Assembly (NCBI RefSeq): GCF_000149955.1
Contig: NC_030990.1
Location: 4,143,482 to 4,207,481 of the forward strand
DNA: 64,000 nucleotides
Direction: 5' to 3'
From: Fusarium oxysporum f. sp. lycopersici 4287
Taxonomy: Eukaryota; Ascomycota; Sordariomycetes; Hypocreales; Nectriaceae
Notes under the pieces: model-generated
Told to the model about the DNA's origin: nothing
The model's database searches: none
The model's input: only the letters and a program-made list of their open reading frames with translations
Program-made: the position numbers and the translations under genes
In this document: positions 22,512 to 33,308 of the stretch, one piece after another
Position numbering within the stretch: the stretch's first letter is position 1
How the letters are laid out: each line of letters begins with the position of its first letter

Positions 22512-24600
22512 TTAGCAGTCTGGCGCAACCTTGCAGTCAACCACGGCCGTTTGTCCAGCCTGCACCTTAGCAATCGCCTCCTTCAACACACTATCCAGAT
22601 CTGATGCCTTGTCAACTCTAGCAGCGTGAATATCTCCACCTGCAGCAGCCTTGGCGATACCAGCATAGTCAGGTACGGGATCGAAGGAAATGTTGATCTC
22701 TTCGTTTGTGGCCTTCGATCCGAGACCGTCGGGGTGAACCAAGAGTAGAGATCTGCGAGGAGCGTTCCATCCTGTTACAAGTCAGCATGTTACTCTTGTC
22801 ATATGTGAGATGACTTACCCTTGTTGTTGAGCACAATGGTCAAGACGGGGATCTTGTATCGTCTTGAGATCCAGTACACGCTACCAGGTACTGTGAAGAG
22901 ATATGTTCCATCTCCCACAATCTGCACAACAAACTTGCCCTTATTCGTACCACCATTCTCAGCATCTGTCGCAAGCTTGATACCCAGAGCACCACCACCA
23001 GACCAGCCGAGACCACCGCCTCCACAGTTAATCCACGATCCGGGAATTGTGGGTTGAATGTTGTCGTGTACGAAACCAGTGTTGGTAACAGCTTCAATGG
23101 CCCAGATAGTATCTTCAGGGCAAAGGTCACGGAGCTTCTTGCTAAGATGGCCAGTGCCGAAGGTATCGTCTGCAAGAGGCTCTGCGGCCTTGGCGATGCT
23201 AGCGAGCTTGTTTTCGTGGACTTCAGCACGTTGCTTCTCCGTCTCCACGGCGTTGACTTCAAGTTTGCTGGCGAATTCCTTCTTGTTAAGAGCTTCAGTA
23301 ATTTGGTGGACGGCTGTCAAACCATCGGCCTTGTAGCGCGCATCGGCTTGGATATAGTGAGTTGGCATTTGCTGCTTCAGGGGGTCAACATCAATGTGGA
23401 AGATCTTTGCATCCTCGCGAGGCTTGCAGCGGGTCTGAACCCAGGGTACGTCGCAGTCTAGAACGACAATGGTATCAGCAGACTCAACAGCATCGTCAAC
23501 ACCAAACTTCAGTCCGATCCAAGCGGGATGGTCAGCGGGGAAGCACATGTCGCAACCGCCAGTGTCCAAGACTCGCAGACCCTTGACTTTATCCGCCAAT
23601 TCGACAAGCGCAGCCGGTACCTTGTGGTTTCGCCCACTGTACCCTGTAACCAGCAAAGGAGCCTTTGCACCAGCCAAAGCCTCAGCGATCTTATCAACAG
23701 CACTTGTAGGAAGACCACCAAGCTCAACCGACTCCCAGTGTTCTTGCTTCAAAGAATAAGGTTTAAGATCAGCCTCGAGAATCTCTCGTGCACTGCACAG
23801 ATATACAGGACCTTGAGGGTCCGAAGTAGCGAATTGCAGAGCGCGGTTAACCATTTGCTTGACGTTAGCCCCTGTCTTGATCTCGCCAGTGTATCGGCAG
23901 TATTGAGAAATGATCTGTTTCTGGTCTGGTACATCTTGGATCCAGTGGATGTACTCTGTGCGACTTCCTCGGTGTTCGCCTTCTTGTGTGAATGGTGAGA
24001 GACCAGCGAATACTAACACGGGGGCGCGGCCTGTGGAAGCGTTGTGAACAGCTGCTCCGAGACCCTGAGTTCCAACATCAACGTGGACGATTACACACTG
24101 AGGTTTGCCTGTTAATCGGGCGTAGCCATCAGCCATTGACATGGCCACCATCTGATTATGTCAGTTTTGCCCAGAAATGCTCAACGAAATAGGCATACCT
24201 CGTTGGGACATGTGATGATCTTGGGGAATTTTCCTTTCTTCTCCCTCTGTCCCTTGACCATAGCCTCAATGATACTAGGATGATCGGTACCCAAGTTCAC
24301 AAAACAATGGGTGATACCAGCATCCCAGATAGCCTCAAAGAAGGCAAAGGATGCGGTATACATGTCTTCACTTGCTGTTGAGTAAGAACGGTTCATAACT
24401 GCTGTGGGTGAAGGTGTGTGAAGAGCTGTTGATGCTTTTGAGTGGCTGGCAGATAGAGACAGAGAGGGGCTTTTTCCATCTCGTTGAGAAAGTGATGAGA
24501 TTGCTGCAGTGTTGTATCTCCTCGCTGAGGATTGAAGCTGTGCTGGACGACATTTTGAGAGGCCTTGAGCGGCCAATCTGGATCTTTGAAGGAGAGCCAT
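22512..24600 (-). CDS. Thiamine-diphosphate-dependent enzyme (acetolactate synthase / benzoylformate decarboxylase-like)
   Basis: Three exons (24600-24199, 24151-22819, 22771-22512), with phase-consistent introns of 47 nt each, encode 664 residues. All three domains of the family are present. The Pyr domain holds CPNEMVAMSMADGYAR, with the glutamate that activates the cofactor, split by the first intron just before MVAMS. The middle domain contains VTGYSGRNHKVPAAL and FHIDVDPLKQQMP. The PP domain has NCGGGGLGWSGGGALGIKLA and the cofactor motif GDGTYLFTVPGS ending in LNNKGWNAP across the second intron. The first 30 residues (MALLQRSRLAAQGLSKCR) are basic and lack acids, so mitochondrial import is plausible; a serine-rich linker follows to about 75. 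It is not the ordinary ILV2-type synthase. Substrate (2-keto acid decarboxylation or carboligation) is unknown. Confidence 0.88.
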
Positions 24601-25553
24601 GATGAATTGTGTTCTATCACCCGGTTAGTATCTGGATGTGTAGACATGAAGTGAAGATGAGGCTCAATGATGCATGATGGCGGTGTAAGTGCTACCCCCA
24701 AAGCATAAACAAATGCCGAACCTCACTCACTACCTCCGATACTTACTTCAGTATCCCAGTCTTTGATCAACACCAATCAGATATGAGGGTGTAAACGATA
24801 TGGTTGCTGTAAGAATATTGTAATTGCAACAAGCACAAAACAGAAACAGGCCGGGTTTTGTTGTCAAACTATCGTAACGCCCTTTGTTATGTCCAAGCGG
24901 GTCTACACAAATGCCGTGTCTGGCCGTATTCGTTGTGCTCACGCGCGGCAGGTGTGTTACGGTGACAGGATGATGCGGGGTTAGGGAGGGGGGAAGCTAG
25001 AGGGTTAACTGTGGAAATAGGGCGTTTTTGACAAGGGGCTCTATCAGTGATGGAATGACATGTTGACATGGGGGACTTTTGACATGATAAGTATCGTAGA
25101 TAAGGATTGGGCTTCTCGTATGTGTTGTATGGAAGATTGGACCACTCACGACTTTGATTGAGAGTTGAGAACTTGATGTATTTGTGTTGAATATGATGTT
25201 ACCCCAGATTTTGATGGAAGTCCCCCACTAGTTTACGCCAGAAGATCTAGATACGCGGGGAAATGATGCACTAGAAAGCTGAAGCGGGTCAATCTCATTA
25301 ACAAGAACTCCAACGTGATCGAGCAGCTCGCGACTACAAGAAGTGGAAAGATCGGTGAAGCAATTGATACACCTATCCTATCTTTTAGTCTGTCGTAAGG
25401 TAAACCAATCTTGTAACACTAATACCCGGCCTCTATCGGCCCCTCCACGGCATCCGTCGGAGCCTCGGAGCCGGTACCTCACAATCTCATTCCTCATTCG
25501 TTGGACAAGCTCTCGTGACAGAATGACAGTTCCTTAATCTCAATAATTCCGCT
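24601..25553. other. Intergenic region between the ThDP enzyme and the FAD oxidase pseudogene
   Basis: About 950 bases, the promoter side of the ThDP enzyme (reads leftward). No gene or RNA is supported. Confidence 0.45.
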
Positions 25554-27060
25554 CTAGTCAGCCGGCTCAACGCTCTGCGGATTTCTGAACACCTGATCCG
25601 GATCCCACCTCTTCTTTATCTCCTGAAGCCGTTGAAGATTGTCCGCCCAGTAGAGCTCCTGCGCCGCCTTTCGGTCGAGCCATGCGTCGACGTATCCGGC
25701 ATAAGTGGAGCGTGCGCCCGGAGCCGACCGTTGGATCCGCTCGTGAATCCCGTCCAGGAGCTTCCGAGTCGCTGCCGATACTTTACCCACTCCGATGCCG
25801 TAGGATTGATACATGATGACACTGTCCCGGTGTGGGTATGCTGTTGCATTGACGGGTGTATCCATCATGGCGCCGCCCTCGGTATTGAAGATGATTGTGA
25901 AAGGTGTCGATTTGCTGCGAGAATCCTCGAGGTATTGAAACAAGTTCGTGATCGCCGTGTCATTTAGAAGATCTTGTTCATTGAGCGACAAGGACTTGGA
26001 ATAGAACGCTGTCGGAATGCTGGCTAAGGTGCAACCAGCGGCTTCAGCCTCATGAAGCAAATGACCCATCCAGTTTGTAAGCCACACTGCACCCTTGCTG
26101 GCACCAGGAAGGCGAGCAGGGATTCCCGACGCCTGGTACTTGGCCTCTGAACCGAAGAAAGTTCCCGTGATGAGGGCCCCTAGAGGTTGAACGACGAAGA
26201 GACTTGCGAAACGTCGGTCCATAGTTGGGTCTCCTACCAATGCCTGCCATTCCTTGTATAAGCCGGCCGTTTCGGTTTGCGAGTTAAGAGTAAGGCTGTA
26301 GCTGTATTGGACAATATTGCCGGGCTCCGGGCGAGTCTTGACCACGAATCTGGTCACGATCCCGAAACTTGCTCCAGCGCCGCGCATTGCCCAGAAGAGA
26401 TCTGGTGTTCTGTTTTGGCTGGCGAGATAGATCGTGCCGTCTGCTGTCACGACCTCCATTTCGACGACGTGATCGAGAGCACCTCCCCACATTCGAGATA
26501 TAGGTCCAAGGCCGCCCTTGAGTTGTTAGCGAAAAGCAGATATTGGTTGGAGGAGGCCTACCACTGTCAAGTGGCCTCCAGTACCAACACTTGGACAAGT
26601 ACCATGGGCAATGGCTCGTCTCCCGAATGTATGAAGATTCTTGTCTAGTTCGCCAAGGTTGGTGCCTGCCCCAAACGATGCGTACCAAGTTTCATTGTCC
26701 ATCTCGAAGTCCTTGAGGTTGACTAGGTCGATGGAAACGGCGCCATGGTCGCCTCCCAGGCCATGTTGCTACTCATTCAGCTTTGTTCTACACGTTCAAA
26801 GAGTTAGCCTACCCGTAGGAATGGCCTCCAGACTTTGCCTGCACTTTGAGACCACTCTGTTTGGCGCACTTGACAGTCTCGGAAACTTCAATGACATTCT
26901 GAGGACGGACGACAGCAGCTGGAATCACTGGGAACTCGAGATTGAACGGCTTCGCCCACTAAGCGAAGAGCGGATCACTCGGGTACGTGACGCAGGAGCT
27001 GCGGTTCGCACAGACGGCATCGAGACAGTCGCGGATGGAGATGCTGTGACCGTTGCCCAT
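25554..27060 (-). pseudogene. Berberine-bridge-type FAD oxidase, disabled by a stop and a frameshift
   Basis: The family oxidises oligosaccharides or alkaloid-like compounds using bicovalently bound FAD. Three exons are recognisable: 27060-26813, 26768-26562 and 26516-25554. Conserved parts are intact: KSGGHSYG with the flavin-linking histidine, GTCPSVGTGGHLTV with the second FAD-linking cysteine, GGLGPISRMWGG, LFWAMRGAGASFGIVTRF, and a BBE tail with NLQRLQEIKKRWDPDQVFRNPQS. Two lesions break it. Codon 34 is TAG, just before WAKPFNLEFPV. After the first intron, the expected frame GLGGDHG is reached only if one base is missing near 26763-26768. The upstream ATG (MGNGHS) resembles the start of secretion-independent family members. 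Either lesion alone could be sequencing error; both together favour a recent pseudogene. Confidence 0.78.
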
Positions 27061-28248
27061 ATTGAATAGAAAATTGATAGAAAGAAGGATGCTTCTGAAG
27101 CGTGTGAGTTTCTTCGTAGGAGAAGAAAGTGGACTTTCATACATATCGATAAAGATTGTACTAAAATGTCAGGCGGTTCTAGGATGAGGGTCTTGAAGAA
27201 GGTCGCACGCGGGATGCCTGTGATGTTCTATTGGGCATCTCCGAGATCACTCCCGAGGTTCATGTTACTTCCGTTTTATTGGAGTTGTACAGGCATCAGT
27301 TCGGAAGCAAACAGTTTTGATGGTGCCGGCAGTCGCGACCCGATATGAGCCACAACTCGATGGTGTAGGCAGACCACGGCGATGTCTGTGCACTGCATAA
27401 AGGCATGCTGCATCCATATGCTATCATATTGAAGCCGTTATATTCTGCAAGAGTATTGTTTGATATGATCTCATTGAGCACTTTTTCAGAATTACAACGA
27501 TGTATGAGGAAGCAGTCGCGGAGAGCGACAGAGTCAATGTACTTGCACATATACATCGGTCCCAAGGTCATTCAAACCCGCTGAGAAAATGTCAACAAAC
27601 ACTAAATCAATAACCACCTCTAAATAAACATCTCAAGGAAGCAAAGTGTTATTGATAAAGCCCAGAATACAGATACTTCAGCCTCATTTCCAGTCCAGTG
27701 CCTACCCTTTCAGGACACAAGCCAATTAGCGATATGCAAAATACAGTTACAAGCGTCACACCAAGAGCTATATCGTGCTTGAATGCCCTCTGAAAATTTA
27801 AGGTACTAGTTACATTTCGTTGAAGACCGACTGAATGTAAGTGATGATGTTAAGGCAACGAGCGATCAGTTAGACAGAAACTTCATTGGCAACTAGCTGC
27901 TCGTGATTATAAAATTATCCTAACTTTGGGGTCTGATACCATAAGCCTAATCTAAATTCATGTAAGCTTTAGGCTCCTTTAGTCTAGGTTCATCAATCTA
28001 CTGAAGAGTGCATTGGGTATAAGCTTTCTTGGGTTGCGTATGGTCAGATTCCCTTTACATAAAGGCAAATCGAAACTCTGTGAATGAGATATGACTCACA
28101 GAGGCACTATAGATTGATCCAGCATTTACAGCCTTGCTTCATAATATGTCGGTTGAACCACGACAAAGACCTCAGCTTCCCTTTTAATTCGGCTTTATCT
28201 TCATTTACCATCATTTTTTCGCACATCTCGACGACTTTCCAGACAACC
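27061..28248. other. Divergent intergenic region between the oxidase pseudogene and the Fic gene
   Basis: About 1.2 kb shared by two genes transcribed away from each other. The frame upstream of the Fic start is open back to 28084, but its codons look non-coding until the ATG at 28249. No other gene is supported. Confidence 0.45.
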
Positions 28249-29256
28249 ATGGAATTTAACAATCTCACGCTCAAGCCTGATTGTCCAAATAACCATCCGT
28301 CTTTTGCTTTTGATGATGTATACCGTACCTACAAAGACGATCAAAACCCTGAAGCCCTCTTCGGAAAGGCGTTACGCTACCTTTCTTCCTTGAGAGTGAA
28401 TCACGCATCGGCGCAACAGGAGATCATCCGCGGCAAGATCATGGAGTCACTTTTCCACACAATTTACGGCAGCAATCGTATCGAACAAGCAGGTCTAGGT
28501 TGGGATGTCACACGGTATCTCTGTTATAAGACCTTACATGAGCCCGACTCCATACTCGAAGTCAATGAGGATGATTCAGCCTTCAATGAGAAGGTTAGTG
28601 ACCTATATGCTGCGGATCCCACTTTACGAGGAAAGTCAAAAAGTTATATTGTTCGCGGCCGTCGCGAAGTTATCCAGCACGTGAGAGCCTTCAATTACAT
28701 AATGGACAGATTCTGGGTTCATGGGGACGACCTAATGGAGGATGTCATTAAGAAAACGCATGAGATTCTTTGCAAAGGGGTTTCAATCATCGATCCGGGT
28801 GCCGAATATCCGGACGTCCCTTACGAGAAATACGCAGGACAATATCGAGATGTTCCTGTCGGCGCCGGAAATACGATGTTCGTCATGCCGCAATACGTGC
28901 CTGCAAAAATGGCCGAGATGTGCGCGAATCTCAAAAAGCATATCGGCGAAAATGAGTCTTTGGATCCGTTTTCACTCGCTGCCAAATACTCACTTCGGTT
29001 TGTTGAGATCCATCCCTTTCAGGATGGCAACGGACGAATGTGTCGTATCATCCTTAACGCGATCCTATTACGGTATGTCGGCATCTTCATCCCAATTGGG
29101 GTGACTGAGGAAGAAGTAAATGAATATATAAACATCAAGAAGAGAGCGTCAAGGGATATGGAAGGCCATGGAGAGTATGCTACGTTTGTTTTGAAGAAGA
29201 GTGTGAGAAGCATACAGAAGTTGAAACAGAAGGTCAACGGGAAGAGAGCAGCATAA
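28249..29256 (+). CDS. Fic-domain protein (probable AMP-transferase)
   Basis: Fic enzymes usually move AMP from ATP to a hydroxyl of a target protein, or remove it. Single exon, 335 residues from the ATG at 28249 (CAACCATGG context); an in-frame ATG at 28087 lies in sequence without protein character. The catalytic signature HPFQDGNGRMCR, at about residues 255-266, matches HxFxxGNGRxxR, including the catalytic histidine. A flap segment GNTMFVMPQYVP near 208 positions the target. SNRIE at about 75-79 matches the inhibitory (S/T)xxxE helix motif of class II Fic proteins, whose glutamate blocks productive ATP binding. No signal peptide, TPR or membrane helix is seen, so it differs from the ER-resident FICD of animals and is probably cytosolic. 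The target protein is unknown. Confidence 0.9.
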   Translation: MEFNNLTLKPDCPNNHPSFAFDDVYRTYKDDQNPEALFGKALRYLSSLRVNHASAQQEIIRGKIMESLFHTIYGSNRIEQAGLGWDVTRYLCYKTLHEPDSILEVNEDDSAFNEKVSDLYAADPTLRGKSKSYIVRGRREVIQHVRAFNYIMDRFWVHGDDLMEDVIKKTHEILCKGVSIIDPGAEYPDVPYEKYAGQYRDVPVGAGNTMFVMPQYVPAKMAEMCANLKKHIGENESLDPFSLAAKYSLRFVEIHPFQDGNGRMCRIILNAILLRYVGIFIPIGVTEEEVNEYINIKKRASRDMEGHGEYATFVLKKSVRSIQKLKQKVNGKRAA

Positions 29257-29781
29257 ATAGTACAGTCCGTGAGTAAGAACTACGATGAGTTCTAGTTAAC
29301 TTACAAGATGAGATGAGATAAAATGAGACGAGATAAGAGATAAGAAGCAAACACCCGGGCCTCAGTACTACTCCCATCACGTCCAATCTCATAATAACTC
29401 ATCGAATTTTATCAGAACTCACCATAAACTCATCATAATATTATATAATATATGCCTAAACTCATAAAAGCTTAGGGCCTTCACGGCCCAGGTCAAAGGA
29501 ACCTTAGGAATATATCCATTAGGATACCAGCCGTCGAGGCTCACTGTAAAACCATCTAGATTCATTTTTTCGGGCCCCGGAAGAATTAATACTCGGAAAA
29601 AGAAGTTTAGCATATCGTGAGCTTGAAAGAAGTATTCGCTGATGATAATGATTAACGTAACACATCCAAGCATCATAAATTCGGGTTTGTCACAACACCA
29701 AGTGAGAGTTTATGTGATTAATGTATTGACTTGAAGATTCAAATTGGCTCGTTACATAAGTTGGTATCTTTCAATAAATCA
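29257..29781. other. Convergent intergenic region between Fic and catalase
   Basis: About 525 bases containing the 3' ends of both genes. A degenerate GAGAT/GATAA repeat occupies about 29306-29345, and AT-rich sequence with ATATTATATAATATAT follows near 29435-29452. No gene seen. Confidence 0.5.
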
Positions 29782-32312
29782 TTAGTACGCCACCATAGTG
29801 CTCAATCCATCCAGCTCTCGCTGCCAGTTACGGTGCTGGCTGATGTTGTACACGAACTTCTCTAGGAAGCCCTTGGCATCGGAAGCAACGGTGACAATCT
29901 CCTTGAGGCTGTCAGGCGAAGCATTCTTCAGAGTAACGACGCCATAGCTGTCGATGACGCCGCTGCCGTCTGTCTCAGAGAGTGAGACCTCGGGAAGCTG
30001 GATGGCCTTGTTGATCAGATCAACGGCCTCGCCAGTACCACCAATCGCCTTCAGGTGACCGAAAGCCTCGCGGATGTAGTGAAGAGCTCGGCCATTCTTG
30101 GAAAGGGTCTGGATAGACTTCTGGCCGCCAGGAACGAAGATAGCGTCGAACATGGTGCTTCGCTGGCCCTCGAGGTGGTGGTCGGGGACGATGCCCTTGG
30201 ATGAAGAGGAGTCTTCGTTAGCGGAGAAGATAGCGGAGCGTCGGGGCCCGATGACGAAGGGAAGGGCGCTCTGGGCCTTGATTGCGCCGTACATGGCATT
30301 GAAGGCAATGGGGTCGTAGCCATCAGCGATGATGATGGCGATACGGCGAGACTTGATGGTTGGAGTCTTGGGAAGGAAGTCAAGCTGGCTCAGGTTCTTA
30401 GCCTTCTTTCCGGGGTTAGGCTTGGCATCGATAGGCTTCTTGCCGCCGACCATCTCTGCAATAGTGTTGGCGAGCTCCCCATCAACTACACCAAGACGTT
30501 CAGTCAGGCGTTCGTAGACAATAGCTTCATCGCAGTGGTCCAACTCGAAGGAGAAGGCGGCCTGAACGTGAGCCTTCTCGATCTCAGAAAGAGAGTTGTA
30601 GAAGAGCTGAGCCTGAGAGAAGTGGTCCTTGAACTTCTTGCTAAGAGCGCGCTGCTTGATACCGGCAATCTTTTGCTGGTAGTCAACGTAGGCACCCTCC
30701 TGGATAGTTGCAGCGGGCTGGTGGCCATATCGGTTAGGCCAGTAATTGACCTTGCCCTTGGAGATAGTGTGTCGCATGGCACCATCTCGGTTGAAGTTCA
30801 TTACTGGGCAAACGGGCTTGTTGATGGGTAGCTCTTCCCAGTTAATACCCAATCGGCTGAGCTGGGTATCCTGGTAAGAGAAGTTTCGGCCCTGAAGCAA
30901 GGGATCGTCCGATGGACCAACGCCAGGCACAAGATGGCTGGTGCAGAAAGCGACCTGCTCGGTCTCGGTGAAATACTCATCGACGACTCGGTTGAGCTCG
31001 AGTTCTCCAATATAGCGGACGGGAATCTGGTCTTCCGGCCAGACCTTAGTAGCGTCGAGAATATCGAAGTCGAAATCGTGCTCTTGGGATTCCTCCAACA
31101 CCTGGATGCCGAACTTCCATTTCGGGTACGCGCCGTTTTCGATGGCCTCCTGAAGATCCTTGCGGTGGAAGTCAGGGTCCTGACCAGCAAGCTTAAGAGC
31201 TTCATCCCAAACTAGGGAGTGGACTCCGAGCTCAGGTGTGAAGTGGAACTTGACGAATCGGCGCTCGCCCTTGTCGTTAATGAGAGTATAGGTGTTGACG
31301 CCGAAACCTTGCATCATGCGGTAGGATCGAGGAATTGCGCGGTCAGACATGGCCCACATATACATGTGAGTCGCCTCTGAGTGTCCCCAGACGAAATCCC
31401 AGAAGTTGTTGTGCGCGGACTGTGCTTGGGGAACTTCGTTGTGCGGCTCAGGCTTTCCTGCATGGACCATATCCGGAAACTTCATGGCATCTTGAATAAA
31501 GAAAACAGGTATGTTGTTCCCTACTATGTCGAAATTTCCTGCCCTTTGTTAGCTTTGCGTTCATTGAATTAATCTGATGATGCAGTTTCATGGTGTTGTT
31601 GTGTTGTTGTGCTCGTAGGCCTTCAAGACCATAAACGAAAGGTTTCGGGCGACGGAAGAAGGTACGAAGGGGCAATTGAGAGAGGGTATCTAAGAGTCCC
31701 CAGGGAAGAAAAGTAAAAGGGAAAAAGGATGTTCTGTTGCACAAATGCATGGGATTTGGTATGGAGGGGATTCACAAACCTTCTTGTGTGTAGAATTTCA
31801 CCGCAAACCCACGGACATCGCGAACGGTATCAGCGGAGCCGCGGCTTCCCAAAACAGTTGAGAATCGAACAAATACGGGAGTCTCTCTTGATGTGTCGGT
31901 AAACACGCCGGCTTTGGTGACATCTTCCGCAGATTCGAATAGCTTGAATGTGCCGTGGGCACCAGCACCGCGGGCGTGGACAACGCGCTCAGGAATACGC
32001 TCGTGGTCGAAGCGATGAATCTTGATACACCATCAGTATCCAAATTCTCCAAAGTCGAACAAATCTGAACGATCCATATATGGAGTAGCATACCTTCTCA
32101 CGTCCAAAAGCGTCCTCAAGAAGACTGGCTCCGGTCTGATCCTCGCTGTTCACGCGCAGCCAGTGATCGGTGTTATTCTGCTTCACTCCATAATCGGAGG
32201 TAATTCGAGTGTTCTCGCTGGGCTCAACGATGTTGGCCTTGAGCTGATCGATCTTGTCGTTTCCGTGTCCCATGACTGCGTGTTTGATAGCTCCGGTAAC
32301 TTGCTCGGTCAT
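29782..32312 (-). CDS. Large-subunit catalase
   Basis: Breaks down hydrogen peroxide. Three exons (32312-32094, 32020-31780, 31538-29782) with consistent phases encode 738 residues, the size of fungal large-subunit catalases. Active-site histidine is in [11 protein letters not shown] (about residue 88), the asparagine in [11 protein letters not shown] (about 161) and the heme-ligand tyrosine in [10 protein letters not shown] (about 375). The last 170 residues, beginning [13 protein letters not shown], form the flavodoxin/DJ-1-like domain found only in large-subunit enzymes, with VPGGQKS as the nucleophile-elbow region. The N-terminus ([17 protein letters not shown]) is not a signal peptide, which suggests the intracellular, spore-type (catA-like) branch and not the secreted CatB type. 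Divergent from the phosphoketolase. Confidence 0.95.
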
Positions 32313-33308
32313 GTCGAATCTTGGCCTTTATTCCTGCGTAAACAAAGAATAATTCGCTGAAGAATAAATTTGAAGGATTACGGGTTTCGAGATCTTTTGT
32401 AATGTTTCGAGATCACAGTACCCATAAGCTGTCCGACTTCAGAGCACGTTAGCTTTACGTCACACATGCGTTTGTCGATTGAGCTTTCCCCGCGGGCTGG
32501 ATAAATTGGCAGCTACGATGGGACGACTTGTTGAGAATAGTCGTCATGTTTCGTCAGGAACAAACATGATTGACCTATGAGAAGCTCAGAATTTCCAACG
32601 AGGAAATATGGAATGCACTTTCTGATGCGATCGTGATCTGTGTTTGGGAAGGAGGTGCTTTTACTGTTACACCAGGAAAGAAAGCTCCGGTTTTTGTATC
32701 CCCCACTTTCCGTATCTGTCTGGCACTTGCCTGACCTGCCGTTGAAACAACTCAACAAATGGCCGAGGTTGGTTTGTAATGGAGAATTGATGTGGAATCT
32801 TGAGGCTCGATGACCGCTACAATTCTGGATTTAGCAGGGATTGATGTCTTTCTATGGATCTTCGAGAAGGCGGGTTATATTGATCTTCAGCAAACTATCA
32901 ACAAGCAAGACAATCCCATATAGCCGGATCGATTTTCAATATTTGCGTGTATGCAAGCCAAAAAGCCTCATTTATGAATTTAAAGTTTAGAATTTCTTCA
33001 ACATTTATCTCCTTTCAATATCCGACATATCCGTTACTGATATGTTGCTTCACAAAGATCCAAGTTGTTACGTGGGGCAGTTGTCAAAGCGACGTCAACC
33101 TACGTCATCGATATAGCATCATTCCCTGCTTGAAACCGCGTCACTATCAAACAGTTTGAGTGAAATCAATGTAGTAAAAAACTGCCGATTCTTCAATCGA
33201 TGCAATCTCATGGTGCCTTATGTGACCGACATTTCTCTTCCGTTTCTTGGTTTCGTGAATCTCCGTTCAGCTTTCCATCAACTCCAGATTTGATATCAGA
33301 AACTCGAG
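32313..33308. other. Divergent promoter region of catalase and phosphoketolase
   Basis: About 1 kb between the start codons of two oppositely transcribed genes. It holds both promoters and leaders. Short frames at 32513-32758 and 32947-33159 have no family character. No specific binding site stands out. Confidence 0.5.
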
